The notes: generated by a model from the letters alone, not told the origin. A stretch of DNA of 64,000 nt from an uncultured Anaerolineales bacterium (GCA_937135955.1 CAKZOB010000041.1:80464-144463); one strand, 5' to 3'. Numbered from the stretch's first letter, positions 43,780 through 53,332 are shown. Numbers and translations: made by a program.

Positions 43780-44814
43780 TCAGGTGAGCGCTTTGGGTTG
43801 TGCCGCCTGGGGTATGGCGTGACCTTCCAGCCTGGCCCGTACCTGCTCTTCGATCCAGGCATACGTCCGGGCCAACCCCTCTTCCAGCGAAATTTCCGGC
43901 TCCCAGCCCAGCACCTGACGCAGACGGGTGTTGTCGGAGTTGCGCCCGCGCACCCCCTGCGGGCCAGGCACATGCTTCTTGACAATCTCGACCCCCGCGA
44001 TCTCGGCAATGATGTCGGCAAGCTGATTGATCGTCACCATGCGGTCCTGCCCCAGGTTGAGCGGCTCGTGATAGTCTGAGCGCATCAGCTTGTAGATGCC
44101 GGTCAGGCAGTCGTCAATGTAGCAGAACGAACGGGTCTGCTCGCCATCGCCCCAGATTTCGATCTCCGGGTTGCCAGTCAGCTTGGCGTAGGCAATCTTG
44201 CGGCAGAGCGCGGCAGGGGCTTTCTCGCGCCCGCCTTCCCACGTGCCCAACGGCCCAAAGATGTTGTGGAAGCGCACGATGCGCGTCTCCAGGCCGAATT
44301 CCTCGCGGTAGTGACGGCAGAGGTGCTCGCCGATCAACTTCTCCCAGCCGTAGGCGTCTTGCGGTTGCGCCGGATAGACATCCTCTTCTTTCAGCGGCGC
44401 GACGTTGGCATCCATCTGCCGGTATTCGGGGTATACACAGGCTGAGGAGGTGAAGAAGTAACGCGATACCCCATTGATGCGCGCCGCCTCGATGGTATGC
44501 AGGTTGATCAGCGCGTTGTTGCGCAGAATCTGCGCATGGTTGGACGAGATGAAGCCCATCCCGCCCATATCCGCCGCCAGCGCGTAGACCTCGTCAATGC
44601 CGCGGGTGGCCTGCAAGCAGTTGTCCCAGCGCCGCAGGTCGAGCAACTCGAACTCGTCGGCGTCGGTGGGGGCAAACTCCGGGTACTTGATATCTACGCC
44701 GCGCACCCAATAGCTACGCTGCTTGAGGAAGGTCACCAGGTGATGGCCGATGAAGCCACCGGCTCCGGTCACCAGGACTCTGGTCGCTTTGGCCTGTGCC
44801 ACTTGCTCGCTCAT
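43780..44814 (-). CDS. GDP-mannose 3,5-epimerase-like NAD-dependent epimerase
   Basis: A 344-residue extended short-chain dehydrogenase. Motifs: Rossmann VLVTGAGGFIGHHLV (about 13-27), AADMGGMGF, the catalytic-region SSACVYPE (about 123) with the Cys used as acid/base in GDP-mannose 3,5-epimerase, the YxxxK pair as YGWEK (about 155), RFHNIFGPLGTWEGGREKAPAA and GPQGVRGRNSDNT. These stretches resemble the plant enzyme (GME) closely, so GDP-L-galactose formation is likely, probably for exopolysaccharide. ATG 44814 follows GGAG at 6 bases; the longer frame crosses the divergent GH13 promoter. Confidence 0.9.
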   Translation of the reverse strand: MSEQVAQAKATRVLVTGAGGFIGHHLVTFLKQRSYWVRGVDIKYPEFAPTDADEFELLDLRRWDNCLQATRGIDEVYALAADMGGMGFISSNHAQILRNNALINLHTIEAARINGVSRYFFTSSACVYPEYRQMDANVAPLKEEDVYPAQPQDAYGWEKLIGEHLCRHYREEFGLETRIVRFHNIFGPLGTWEGGREKAPAALCRKIAYAKLTGNPEIEIWGDGEQTRSFCYIDDCLTGIYKLMRSDYHEPLNLGQDRMVTINQLADIIAEIAGVEIVKKHVPGPQGVRGRNSDNTRLRQVLGWEPEISLEEGLARTYAWIEEQVRARLEGHAIPQAAQPKALT

Positions 44815-44989
44815 GGCATCTCCATACTCTCGATCACTCTGGTTCTGCGATGCGCTGCCCGCGCTGCCTGGCGGGGCAGTGTGTACATCAGTGTACTCCA
44901 AGCCCAGCCCTCCGCAAAGCGGCGATTTCCGTGCGGGCAGCTCACCGCTGCCCCGACTGGGCGAGGACACAGCTAACTTGTGCATCCGC

Positions 44990-44998
44990 TGGTATACT
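44990..44998 (+). promoter_or_regulatory. Extended -10 promoter of the GH13 gene
   Basis: TGGTATACT matches the extended -10 form (TG-N-TATACT), 69 bases before the ATG at 45067. Confidence 0.5.
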
Positions 44999-45066
44999 AC
45001 CAGCAGTCACACCAGAAAACGGCTACCGCCTTTCCGAACGTCACAAGAGTTTTAGGGAGTCAGGTC

Positions 45067-48000
45067 ATGCGCAACTATTGGCTTTCTCTGCTTCGCCGGA
45101 TTGGGCTGATCGTGCTGCTGATCGCGCTGCTGCCCGTTGGCCCGCTACACGCGCAAGACAGCGGCCTCAACCGCGCCGCCCTGCTGCACGACAGTCGCGA
45201 CGACCTCTACCGCTTCCCGACCGGCCCAGTGCCCATCGGCAGCACGGTGTTCCTGCGCCTGCGCACTGCTGCGCGCGACGCGGACGCGGTCACTGTGCGC
45301 CTGTGGGACGACCGCGCCCAAACGCAGACGCTGTTGCCCATGAGTGTTGTCGCCAGCACGCCCGATGGCTATGACCTGTGGGAAGTGCCGCTCAACGTGG
45401 GCGATACACCAACCATCTACTGGTACCGCTTCGTGATCCACAAAGGCGCTGAGACGCTCTATTACGAGGACGACAACCGCCCCGATGGTGTCTACTTCCC
45501 GGCCAACGAGGGCGGGCCGGGCGCAGTCTATGAAGAAAGCCCCGACCTCAGCTATCAGCTCACCGTCTACGATCCGGCCTTCTACACGCCGGAATGGATG
45601 CGCAATGCGGTCGTCTACCAGATTTTCCCCGACCGCTTCCGCAACGGCGATCCCTCCAACGACCCTGCCGACGACGCGCTGGAGTTTTACGACGGCCTGC
45701 GCTCGATCTTTCACGAGACGTGGAACGAGCCGCCCATTGACCCGCGTCAGCCGGGTGAATTTCAGGGGCGCTGGAATGTGGACTTCTTCGGCGGCGACCT
45801 GGCCGGCATCATCGAGAAGCTGGACTATCTGCAAGACCTGGGCGTGACGGCGATCTACCTCAACCCCATCTTCGCCGCCCGTTCCAATCACCGCTACGAT
45901 ACCGCCGACTTCAAGGCCATAGACCCGCTGCTGGGCGACCTGGAGACCTTCCGCACCCTGGTCGCCGAGGCGAAGAAACGCGGCATGGTGCTCATCCTCG
46001 ATGGCGTGTTCAATCACATGTCGTCTGATAGCCCCTTCTTCGATCGCTATGGGCGCTATGAGGAGATCGGCGCGTGCGAAAGCCTGGCCTCGCCCTACCG
46101 CACCTGGTTCTTCTTCGTGCCGCCCAAGGGCGAGCAACCCTCGCCGTGCGTGGACAACCCGCAGGGCGCGACGTACTACATCTCCTGGGCGGGCTTCGAC
46201 TCCATCCCCAAGATCAACAACGACGCCAACGGCCCGCGTCTGTACTTCTATCTGGGGCGCAACAGCGTGGTCAACACGTGGGGGCGCGAGGGGATCGGCG
46301 GCTGGCGGCTGGACGTGGGCGGCGACATTGACCCCGGCGGCCCGGCCAACGACTACTGGGAGGCGTTCCGCAAGGCCGTGCGCAACGTCAACCCGGAGGC
46401 GGTGATCATCGGCGAGGAGTGGGGCAACGCCACCCGCTGGCTGCTGGGCAAGGAGTGGGACGCCGTCATGAACTATCAGTTGCGGCGCGGCCTGCTGGGC
46501 TTTGTGCGCGATACCGACTTCACCGATAACGACTCCAACGGCGACCGCCTGATGCACGCGCTGACGCCCTCTCAGCTTGATGGGATCATCCAGGACCTGG
46601 CTTCTGACTATCCGCCCATGGCCAATCATGCCATGCTGAACCTGCTGGGCAGTCACGACACCTCGCGCCTGCTGTTCGTGGCGGGCGACACGCAGCGCCA
46701 GAAGCTGGCTGCTCTGCTGCAATTCGCCCTGCCCGGTGCGCCGACCATCTACTACGGCGACGAGATTGCGCTGAACGCGCCCAGCGTCAGCGACAGCAGC
46801 ACGCTACAGGACGATCCCTATAACCGCGCGCCCTACCCCTGGCCAGATATGCCGGGCGACGCCTACGGCCCACCCGATGAAGACATGCTCGCCACCTATC
46901 AGACGCTGGCGGCGTTGCGGCACGCCAACCCGGCCCTGCGCGAAGGCGAGTTGATCACGCTGCTGACCGACGACGCAACCGGCGTCTATGCCTTCCTGCG
47001 GCTGGATCGGGCGGCGGGCAACGCGGCGCTGGTCGTCGCCAACAAGGGCGCGTCCGCGCAGACGGTGACGCTCGACGTGAGCGGCCTGTTGCCGGAAGGG
47101 TTCACCCTCGCGCCCGCCTTCGCCGTCTCCGAGACGCGGCGGAGCGTGCCCATCCGCGTCGGCGGGGCCATCCAGGGCGAACTACGCCTGCGCACTCAGA
47201 CGGAGCTCGCGCCAGCGATCGTGCAGGACGGTCAGGTGACGGTGACAGTCAGCGGCACGGCGGGCAACATCTGGACGGGCAGGCGGCACGCCGCTTTCAA
47301 AGCGCCCCGCCCGCCTGCGCAAGTGACCGCGCAGGGTGCAAACGGCAGCGTGACCATAAGCTGGGACGCCGTCCCCGGCGCGGCGGGCTATATCGTCTAC
47401 CGCGGCCCGGTGGCAAAGGGCGGCTTCGAGCCGGTCAGCGAAGTCGTGACGGAGGAGCGCTTCAGCGACACGACCGTCACCAACGGCTACCGCTATTTCT
47501 ACACAGTCGCGGCAGTCAGTCCGGAGGGGCTGATCGGCGAGCAGAGCGCCAGCGTCCCCGCCGTGCCCAGCGCGCCTATCGCCGAGACGGCTTTCGTCAC
47601 CGAGGCCATGTCCGCCGAAATGACCCTGTCCTACGGCGCGACGGCCACTGTCCGCGCGCTCGTGCGCATCCCCGGCGAGACAGAAGCTGACGGCCCAGCG
47701 GCGGGCGTGCTGGCCGAGGCAGCGCTGTTGCCCGTCCGGGCGGGGCAGGTCGCCGCGCCCGCCTGGTTGCCCATGCGCTATGCGGGCGAACAGGACGGCG
47801 CGGATGTCTACGAGGCCATGCTGCCCGTCGGCGCGGCGGGTGACTTCGCGCAACTGGCCCGCTTCAGCAGCGACGCGGGCGAAACATGGACGATGGTCAG
47901 GTTGCCTGACGGGACGTACCCCCCGCTGACGGTACTCGCGCCTGAGGACACAGAAGCGCCCGCGCCGCCTGCCTCCGCCGAGATTCTGCAGGCGTCGCTG

Positions 48001-48591
48001 GCGGGGGTGATCGTCACCTGGGAAGACTCGCCGGCGGACGACGTGACTGCCTACCGCATCTACCGCACCTTCGGCGGCGAGACAGTGGCGCTGGGCGATG
48101 TGCTCGCTGGCGCGGACAACCGCTACTACGACCGCGCTGTGAGCGCTGGCAACACCTACGCCTACGCCGTGACCGCTATTGACACCGCGCTCAACGAATC
48201 GGAGCCGGTCAGCGCGGGCGAGGCGAAGGTACAGCGACGGGGTATCCCTGTGACGTTCATCGTCACCGTGCCCGACTACACCAAAGAGGGCAAAGGGGAT
48301 GTGTACATCGCTGGCGACTTCGGGACGCCCGACCTGCCGCGCTGGGACCCGGCGGGCCTGGTGATGACGCAGCTCGACGACCAGCACTGGACGATCACGC
48401 TGGAACTGCCGGAGAGCGCCGCCATCGAGTACAAGTACGTGCGCGGGACGTGGAACGCGGTTGAGAAGGGGCCGGAATGCGAGGAGATCGCCAACCGCAA
48501 GCTGACCGTCACCGTCCCCGAAGGCGCGACGGAACTGATCGTAGACAGCGACATCGTCGCCAAATGGCGCGACCTGGACAAGTGCGGCTAG
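45067..48591 (+). CDS. Secreted GH13 alpha-glucan hydrolase with FN3 and starch-binding modules
   Basis: A 1174-residue extracellular enzyme. Signal peptide (to LHAQD), an N-terminal beta-sandwich of CBM34-like type (about 30-160), and the GH13 barrel from WMRNAVVYQIFPDRFRNGDP. Catalytic residues: nucleophile Asp in GWRLDVGGD (about 415), acid/base Glu in VIIGEEWG (about 449), transition-state Asp in LLGSHDTSR (about 530). C-terminal parts are two FN3 domains (PPAQVTAQGANGSVTISWDAV; PPASAEILQASLAGVIVTWED) and a CBM20-like domain with TWNAVEKGPECEEIANRKLT. Neopullulanase or pullulan hydrolase activity is most likely. ATG 45067 follows AGGGAG at 7 bases. Confidence 0.93.
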   Translation: MRNYWLSLLRRIGLIVLLIALLPVGPLHAQDSGLNRAALLHDSRDDLYRFPTGPVPIGSTVFLRLRTAARDADAVTVRLWDDRAQTQTLLPMSVVASTPDGYDLWEVPLNVGDTPTIYWYRFVIHKGAETLYYEDDNRPDGVYFPANEGGPGAVYEESPDLSYQLTVYDPAFYTPEWMRNAVVYQIFPDRFRNGDPSNDPADDALEFYDGLRSIFHETWNEPPIDPRQPGEFQGRWNVDFFGGDLAGIIEKLDYLQDLGVTAIYLNPIFAARSNHRYDTADFKAIDPLLGDLETFRTLVAEAKKRGMVLILDGVFNHMSSDSPFFDRYGRYEEIGACESLASPYRTWFFFVPPKGEQPSPCVDNPQGATYYISWAGFDSIPKINNDANGPRLYFYLGRNSVVNTWGREGIGGWRLDVGGDIDPGGPANDYWEAFRKAVRNVNPEAVIIGEEWGNATRWLLGKEWDAVMNYQLRRGLLGFVRDTDFTDNDSNGDRLMHALTPSQLDGIIQDLASDYPPMANHAMLNLLGSHDTSRLLFVAGDTQRQKLAALLQFALPGAPTIYYGDEIALNAPSVSDSSTLQDDPYNRAPYPWPDMPGDAYGPPDEDMLATYQTLAALRHANPALREGELITLLTDDATGVYAFLRLDRAAGNAALVVANKGASAQTVTLDVSGLLPEGFTLAPAFAVSETRRSVPIRVGGAIQGELRLRTQTELAPAIVQDGQVTVTVSGTAGNIWTGRRHAAFKAPRPPAQVTAQGANGSVTISWDAVPGAAGYIVYRGPVAKGGFEPVSEVVTEERFSDTTVTNGYRYFYTVAAVSPEGLIGEQSASVPAVPSAPIAETAFVTEAMSAEMTLSYGATATVRALVRIPGETEADGPAAGVLAEAALLPVRAGQVAAPAWLPMRYAGEQDGADVYEAMLPVGAAGDFAQLARFSSDAGETWTMVRLPDGTYPPLTVLAPEDTEAPAPPASAEILQASLAGVIVTWEDSPADDVTAYRIYRTFGGETVALGDVLAGADNRYYDRAVSAGNTYAYAVTAIDTALNESEPVSAGEAKVQRRGIPVTFIVTVPDYTKEGKGDVYIAGDFGTPDLPRWDPAGLVMTQLDDQHWTITLELPESAAIEYKYVRGTWNAVEKGPECEEIANRKLTVTVPEGATELIVDSDIVAKWRDLDKCG

Positions 48592-48625
48592 GCACGCCCT
48601 GAAGCGCGCTCCTCTGGACATAGAT

Positions 48626-48660
48626 CGGGCGCGGGGAAATCTCCTCGCGCCCGCTTTGTT
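48626..48660 (+). terminator. Intrinsic terminator after the GH13 gene
   Basis: CGGGCGCG and CGCGCCCG form an 8-base-pair stem around a 12-base loop, followed by CTTTGTT. Confidence 0.75.
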
Positions 48661-48684
48661 CTGCCAATGCTCCCGTCCGGCTGA

Positions 48685-49701
48685 TCACTGCTCCGGCGTT
48701 GGGGTTGGGATCGGCGCAATACCACCGGCGGCAGCCAGCGCCTCCAGATCGAACAGGAAGGGGCTGTTGGAGGGGATGATGATAATGCGCACGTCGTCGC
48801 CCAGTTGCTCGATGTAGCGCCACTGCAACAGCAGGGGGTTCTGGGCCAGTTGCTCGTTGATCAGGCGCAGAGCTTCGGCCTCGCCCTCGGCGCGAATGCG
48901 GGCGGCGTCCGCCTGGCCGCGTGCCAGTTCACGCGCCTGCTCGGCTTCCTGGCGCTTCTGCTCGACGCGGAACTCCGCTTCCAGCGCCTCTTGCTGGGCG
49001 ACCTGTTTGCGCTCGATGGACGCCACATATTCCGACGAGAAGCGGATGTTGCGCACGAGGATATTGGTCAACTGAAAGCCTTCCGGCTCGATCAGGCTAC
49101 GGATGCTGTTCTCGATCTCGTTCACCAGCAGGGTGCGGTCGCCGCTATAAATCTCCTCGACGCGGAATTTGGTCAGGGCGGCGCGCGTCTCGCTGCGCAG
49201 GGTGGGACGGATCAGACCGTTGACGTAGCGATCCTGCCAGCGGCGATGCACGATGTTGGCCTTGGCCGGGTCAATGCTGAAGATCATCGTCACGTCCAGG
49301 CTCACCTCCTGGCCGTCCTTGGTCAGCGCAACCACGGCGTCGTCACCGCGCACCGCCCCTTCGGTGGGCACGCCCGATACGGTGTATTCCTGCTGGGCGG
49401 TCGAGTAGATAGTCACCTCCTGGATGCCGGGGATGATAATGTGCAGGCCCGGATCGAGTGGCGCGTCGGACAGTTCGCCGCTGAGCACATTGAAGACCAC
49501 GCCTACTTCCTGCGGCTGAATCTCGATCACACCCGACCCCAGCACGAAGAATATCACGGCGATCACTACGCCGATGGCCGTCAGCATCACGCCCAGCCGC
49601 GCGTTATCGCCCCGCGAAACGGCCTGCGCGATCATGAACACGCCGAAGCCGGCGATGGCCAGCCCGGCGATGGACAACACATTCAAGATCAGAATGATCA
49701 T
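48685..49701 (-). CDS. SPFH/prohibitin-family membrane protein
   Basis: A 338-residue protein of the SPFH (stomatin/prohibitin/flotillin) superfamily, scaffold of membrane microdomains. Two N-terminal hydrophobic segments (MIILILNVLSIAGLAIAGFGV; MLTAIGVVIAVIFFVLG) precede the SPFH core (GVVFNVLSGELSDAPLDPGLHIIIPGIQEVTIY, DGQEVSLDVTMIFSIDP, VNEIENSIRSLIEPEGFQL). Then comes a long charged coiled coil (EFRVEQKRQEAEQARELA) and a short Pro/Thr tail (PIPTPTPEQ). ATG 49701 follows AAGGGAG at 9 bases and puts a hydrophobic helix at the start; a longer frame to 49839 adds unrelated sequence. No NfeD partner is present. Confidence 0.93.
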   Translation of the reverse strand: MIILILNVLSIAGLAIAGFGVFMIAQAVSRGDNARLGVMLTAIGVVIAVIFFVLGSGVIEIQPQEVGVVFNVLSGELSDAPLDPGLHIIIPGIQEVTIYSTAQQEYTVSGVPTEGAVRGDDAVVALTKDGQEVSLDVTMIFSIDPAKANIVHRRWQDRYVNGLIRPTLRSETRAALTKFRVEEIYSGDRTLLVNEIENSIRSLIEPEGFQLTNILVRNIRFSSEYVASIERKQVAQQEALEAEFRVEQKRQEAEQARELARGQADAARIRAEGEAEALRLINEQLAQNPLLLQWRYIEQLGDDVRIIIIPSNSPFLFDLEALAAAGGIAPIPTPTPEQ

Positions 49702-49888
49702 ACCTGTTTCTCCCTTCGCCACCTGTGAGGCGTGAGTTATTGTCCTGCTGGCAAATACGTTCAAAGCGCAACGGAGTTTCTCTTTTGCCAGGCGCAGGTT
49801 TTCTGCGCGCCACCATAGATTATACCGGTACGCGGCCAAAGCGCCGGAATGATGGCACGCAGGGAGATTGCATCAAACCGCTTGCCGC

Positions 49889-49955
49889 TTTACCTCACCC
49901 CCAGCCTCGCTACGCTCGGCGAGGCGCGCCAGCGCCGAGCGGGGGTGAGGTCAAC
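49889..49955. repeat. Intergenic palindromic repeat, family A (copy 3)
   Basis: Starts TTTACCTCACCCCC and ends GGGGGTGAGGTCAAC, with an internal CTCGCTACGCTCGGCGAG hairpin. Same termini as 37749-37799, with one change in the right arm. The rest of the 423-base gap (49702-50124) has no supported gene. Confidence 0.85.
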
Positions 49956-50124
49956 CAGAAGATCACACCTGAGCTTACTTCTGCCCATGGTTCTGCTGGC
50001 TGGCTTTGATGCGATTGCCCTGTGATGGCACGGCAGCGCGTGGCAATAGCGTAGGGTGAGCGTTTCCTAAGGCGCGCGCTTTTGCGCTACAATCGAAACG
50101 AGGACCAAACAGGAGGAATGGCTT

Positions 50125-51648
50125 ATGACGCACACTTCGGCTGCCTTGGCCCGGCAACGCCAGATACGCGGTTTCGTGCTGGTCTGGTTGGGCATCACGC
50201 TGGTGATGGGCGCATTGACCTTCGCCGGCATCTATTATGCTACAGGGTTGGTGGGTGAGGACGAAGAGATTGGCGTAGCGGCGCTGCCCAACGCCGATGT
50301 CGAAGAACTCGCCGCCGCACCGGCCCCCGAAGTGGCCGAGGTCGCTTTGGCTGCGCCCCCGCGCGCCGAAAGCCCTGCCGCGGAGGAAGAGACCGCTCCT
50401 CTTCAGGCGGCCCCTGAGGTGTCCGGGGAGACTGCTCCCTCTGCCGCTGTCGGCGAGGGACAGGGTGGCGCTGCGACCGGTCAGCCAGCGATTGCGGCAG
50501 CCCCCGTGCCAGGACGGGAGTCTGCTCCCGCTCAGTTCGCCACGCCGGTGCCCACACCTACCCCGCGCCCGATCGAAGCGACCGGCTTTCAGCTTGGTAT
50601 CCAGGTACAACCTAACTCAGACCCTGAAATCCACAAGTTGTGGATGGGCGAAGTGCGCGACAAGCTCAAACTGGGCTGGATCAAGCAGCAGGTGCGCTGG
50701 GAAGATGTCGAGCCACAGCCGGGCGTGTACAACTGGGGCGAACTGGACATTTCGCTGCCCCTGGCCAAAGAGTACGGCATCAAGGTCATGCTGAGCATCG
50801 TCACCGCGCCGGACTGGGCGCGCGAGCCGGGCAATCAGCGCCTGGACGAAGTCGGCCCGCCCGCCGACCCGCAGACCTACGCCAACTTCATCACCACGCT
50901 GCTCTACCGCTACCCTGGCATGGTGCACGCCATCGAAGTGTGGAATGAGATGAACATTGACCGCGAGTGGGCGTCAATCTACGGGCTGAATGCGCAGAAC
51001 TACGTCAAGCTGCTGCGCACCGCCTACAATGCCATCAAAGCGGTTGATCCGGGGATCATCGTCATCAGCGGCGCGCTCTCGCCGACCGGCTGGAACGACG
51101 GCGTGCGCGCCTACGACGATTTCGTCTACATGGACATGCTGATCCAGGCGGGGATGTTGGAAACAGCCGATTGCGTCGGCGCGCATCACAACGGTTACAA
51201 CATCGGCCCCAACGTGCCCTGGAATCAGGTGCCCAACGACCCGCGGGCCACCTTCCGCGGCCCGTTCGACAACCCCCATCATTCCTGGTCGTTCTACAGC
51301 ACGCTCAACGGCTACGCGCAGCGCATTCAACAGGCGGGCAGCAACAAGAAGCTGTGCATCACCGAGTTTGGCTGGCCGACGACCGAAGACCTCAACGGCT
51401 ATCCGCGCGGCTTCGAGTTCGCCAACGACAACACCCTGGCCGAACAGGCGCAATTCCTGGGCGAGGCGATCGAAGCCATGGAAAGCTGGGGCTTCGTATG
51501 GCTGGCGTGGATATGGAACCTGAACTATGGCCCGCAGGCCGGTTGGGACGCCACTAACGACAACGTGCCCTACTCGCTGATCCGTCCGGAGTGGCGGCAA
51601 GCCCCGGCCTATGAGGTCATCGCCAGCTATAACTTCCGCGAGCGCTGA
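50125..51648 (+). CDS. Membrane-anchored clan GH-A glycoside hydrolase-like protein
   Basis: A 507-residue extracytoplasmic protein with a single N-terminal signal anchor (FVLVWLGITLVMGALTFAGIYY), an Ala/Glu/Pro-rich linker (about 50-140, ending TPVPTPTPRP) and a TIM-barrel domain. The acid/base Glu lies in IEVWNEMN (about 275) and the nucleophile Glu in LCITEFGWPT (about 413), as in GH5/GH39-type clan A. Early WVDVEPQPGVYNW-like sequence (VRWEDVEPQPGVYNWGEL) fits endo-glycanase or xylosidase relatives. AGGAGG precedes the ATG by 9 bases. A paralogous gene follows at 51825. The substrate is unknown. Confidence 0.85.
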   Translation: MTHTSAALARQRQIRGFVLVWLGITLVMGALTFAGIYYATGLVGEDEEIGVAALPNADVEELAAAPAPEVAEVALAAPPRAESPAAEEETAPLQAAPEVSGETAPSAAVGEGQGGAATGQPAIAAAPVPGRESAPAQFATPVPTPTPRPIEATGFQLGIQVQPNSDPEIHKLWMGEVRDKLKLGWIKQQVRWEDVEPQPGVYNWGELDISLPLAKEYGIKVMLSIVTAPDWAREPGNQRLDEVGPPADPQTYANFITTLLYRYPGMVHAIEVWNEMNIDREWASIYGLNAQNYVKLLRTAYNAIKAVDPGIIVISGALSPTGWNDGVRAYDDFVYMDMLIQAGMLETADCVGAHHNGYNIGPNVPWNQVPNDPRATFRGPFDNPHHSWSFYSTLNGYAQRIQQAGSNKKLCITEFGWPTTEDLNGYPRGFEFANDNTLAEQAQFLGEAIEAMESWGFVWLAWIWNLNYGPQAGWDATNDNVPYSLIRPEWRQAPAYEVIASYNFRER

Positions 51649-51689
51649 GCGACTGTTTTCTCATACGCTTTGCGAGGAGTGCTCAGAAA

Positions 51690-51723
51690 AGACATCCGAA
51701 GTTTTCGACAACTTCGGATGTCT
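51690..51723. terminator. Perfect hairpin between the two clan-A hydrolase genes
   Basis: AGACATCCGAAGTT and AACTTCGGATGTCT are perfect 14-base arms with a TTCGAC loop. On the minus strand a short TTTT follows; on the plus strand the tail is GGTGTTTGG, so it may be a weak terminator or an mRNA stabiliser between the hydrolase genes. Confidence 0.6.
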
Positions 51724-51824
51724 GGTGTTTGGCGTATGGTGCTGAGCAACAGGCGACCAGGGCGGGTGATGCCCATCGGCCCGTTTGCTCGCACCCGGCA
51801 TAGACGAAAAGAGATGTATTCCCT

Positions 51825-53111
51825 GTGACAGATCGATCGTTCATGTCCTCCAGTGAACAGCGGCGCTTGCTGGTGGCGACGCTGGTCGCGCTGATCGCCC
51901 TCGGCACGGGCGGCCTGGCCTGGTTGATGCGCGGAGAAAGCACGTCCCCGCCCACTCCTACCGCCACACCGCCCATCCCCACCGACCTGGCTCCGGAGGC
52001 TGTCACCGAGCGGGCGTTCCCCTCGCTGACCTATGGCATTCACGCCTTCCTGTGGTGGAACGAGACCATGCGCACGCTCGACCTGGATAACATCCGGCTG
52101 ATGAAGTTCACGCACGTCAAGCAGCGCTTCTCGTGGAACAACATCGAGCCGATCCGCGGAGAATGGCACTGGGACAAGGCCGATGGCGTGGTGGACGAAG
52201 TGAATTACCGCGGGTTGGAGATCGTGGCGCGGCTGGACGGCCCGCCGGACTGGGCGGTGATCACCCCCTCCGCGCCCGATCAGCCCCCCGTTGATCTGGC
52301 CGCCTGGGAAGAGTTCTGCGGGGCGCTCGCCGCGCGTTACCGGGGGCGCATCGCCGCCTACCAGGTGTGGAATGAGCCGAATCTGCAGCGCGAGTGGCTC
52401 GGCCATCCGCCCAACGCGGCGGGTTATGTGACGCTGCTGCGCGTCTGTGCGGAGGCCATCCGCGCCGCCGATCCGGACGCGATCATCATCTCGGCGGGCC
52501 TGGCTCCTACGGGCACCTGGCTGCCCGAAGCCATCCCCGACACCGACTACTTGCGCATGATGTACGTGGCGGGGGCGTCGCCCTGGTTCGACGTGTTGGG
52601 CCTCAACGCGCCCGGCTACAAGTATCCGCCGGAGATGTCGCCCGACGAAGCCGAGCGCGAACTGGGGCACCGCTGGATGGTCTTCCGCCATGTGGAGGAT
52701 ATGCGCGGCATCATGGTGGCGGCGGGCGACGCACACAAACAGGTCGCGCTGCTCGAAGTCGGCTGGACGACCGACCCGCGCCCGGATTCGCCCTATCACT
52801 GGCATGCTGTGGACGAGGAGACACAGGCGGCCTACCTGGTGGGTGCGTACCGCTACGCAGCCCAACACTGGCGACCCTGGGTAGGGCTGATGGTCACCAT
52901 CTACATCGCCGATATTAGCTGGACGCCCGACGACGAGGAATACTGGTGGGCGGTGAACGTCGCCGGCTACGACAACGGCTGGAAAGGCCGCCCGGCCTAC
53001 TATCAATTGTCGTGGATGGAGCGCTACATAGACGATACCTTCATCCCCGCCCGCGACCCCGGCGACCCGGAAGCGGTCATCGTCGAGCCGCTGCCGCCGC
53101 GCAAGCCGTGA
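51825..53111 (+). CDS. Membrane-anchored clan GH-A glycoside hydrolase-like protein (second copy)
   Basis: A 428-residue relative of the upstream gene: N-terminal anchor (LLVATLVALIALGTGGLAWLM), short Pro/Thr linker (PPTPTATPPIP) and a TIM barrel. The acid/base Glu is in YQVWNEPN (about 184); the nucleophile position is in ALLEVGWTTD (about 311). Similar segments to the upstream protein are RFSWNNIEPIRGEWHW against VRWEDVEPQPGVYNW, and ADPDAIIISAGLAPTG against VDPGIIVISGALSPTG. The start is GTG 51825; ATG 51843 is the alternative, and neither has a good Shine-Dalgarno. Local duplication followed by divergence is inferred. Confidence 0.82.
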   Translation: MTDRSFMSSSEQRRLLVATLVALIALGTGGLAWLMRGESTSPPTPTATPPIPTDLAPEAVTERAFPSLTYGIHAFLWWNETMRTLDLDNIRLMKFTHVKQRFSWNNIEPIRGEWHWDKADGVVDEVNYRGLEIVARLDGPPDWAVITPSAPDQPPVDLAAWEEFCGALAARYRGRIAAYQVWNEPNLQREWLGHPPNAAGYVTLLRVCAEAIRAADPDAIIISAGLAPTGTWLPEAIPDTDYLRMMYVAGASPWFDVLGLNAPGYKYPPEMSPDEAERELGHRWMVFRHVEDMRGIMVAAGDAHKQVALLEVGWTTDPRPDSPYHWHAVDEETQAAYLVGAYRYAAQHWRPWVGLMVTIYIADISWTPDDEEYWWAVNVAGYDNGWKGRPAYYQLSWMERYIDDTFIPARDPGDPEAVIVEPLPPRKP

Positions 53112-53174
53112 GTGCATTCGCGTTTTGGGGAAGTGGCCTTGAATCGCTGAGGCGCTGGGGGTGTAGAAGGGTCT

Positions 53175-53231
53175 ATCCGTAAATTCGGTTCTGTAGGGGC
53201 GCTGCTTGCTGCGCGCCAGGAATTTACGGAT
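53175..53231. repeat. Intergenic palindromic repeat, family C (copy 1, complete)
   Basis: ATCCGTAAATT and AATTTACGGAT are perfect 11-base ends. The interior CGGTTCTGTAGGGGCGCTGC and TTGCTGCGCGCCAGG also occurs at 60592-60639. Confidence 0.85.
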
Positions 53232-53332
53232 GGTTGTAAGTCTAAGGACTCTGCGCCTTCTTCTGAGGCTTCTGCGCTCTCTACGGTGAATTCTGTTCCC
53301 AAACCCGAAGGCACCTGACCGGAGAGACACAG

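Noticed and set aside
45145..46722. 525-codon frame opposite the GH13 gene
   Set aside because: Antisense of the catalytic barrel; no domain and no start signal.
49604..49839. N-terminal extension of the SPFH protein to 49839
   Set aside because: ATG 49701 has a proper Shine-Dalgarno and starts a hydrophobic helix; the extension is unlike SPFH N-termini.
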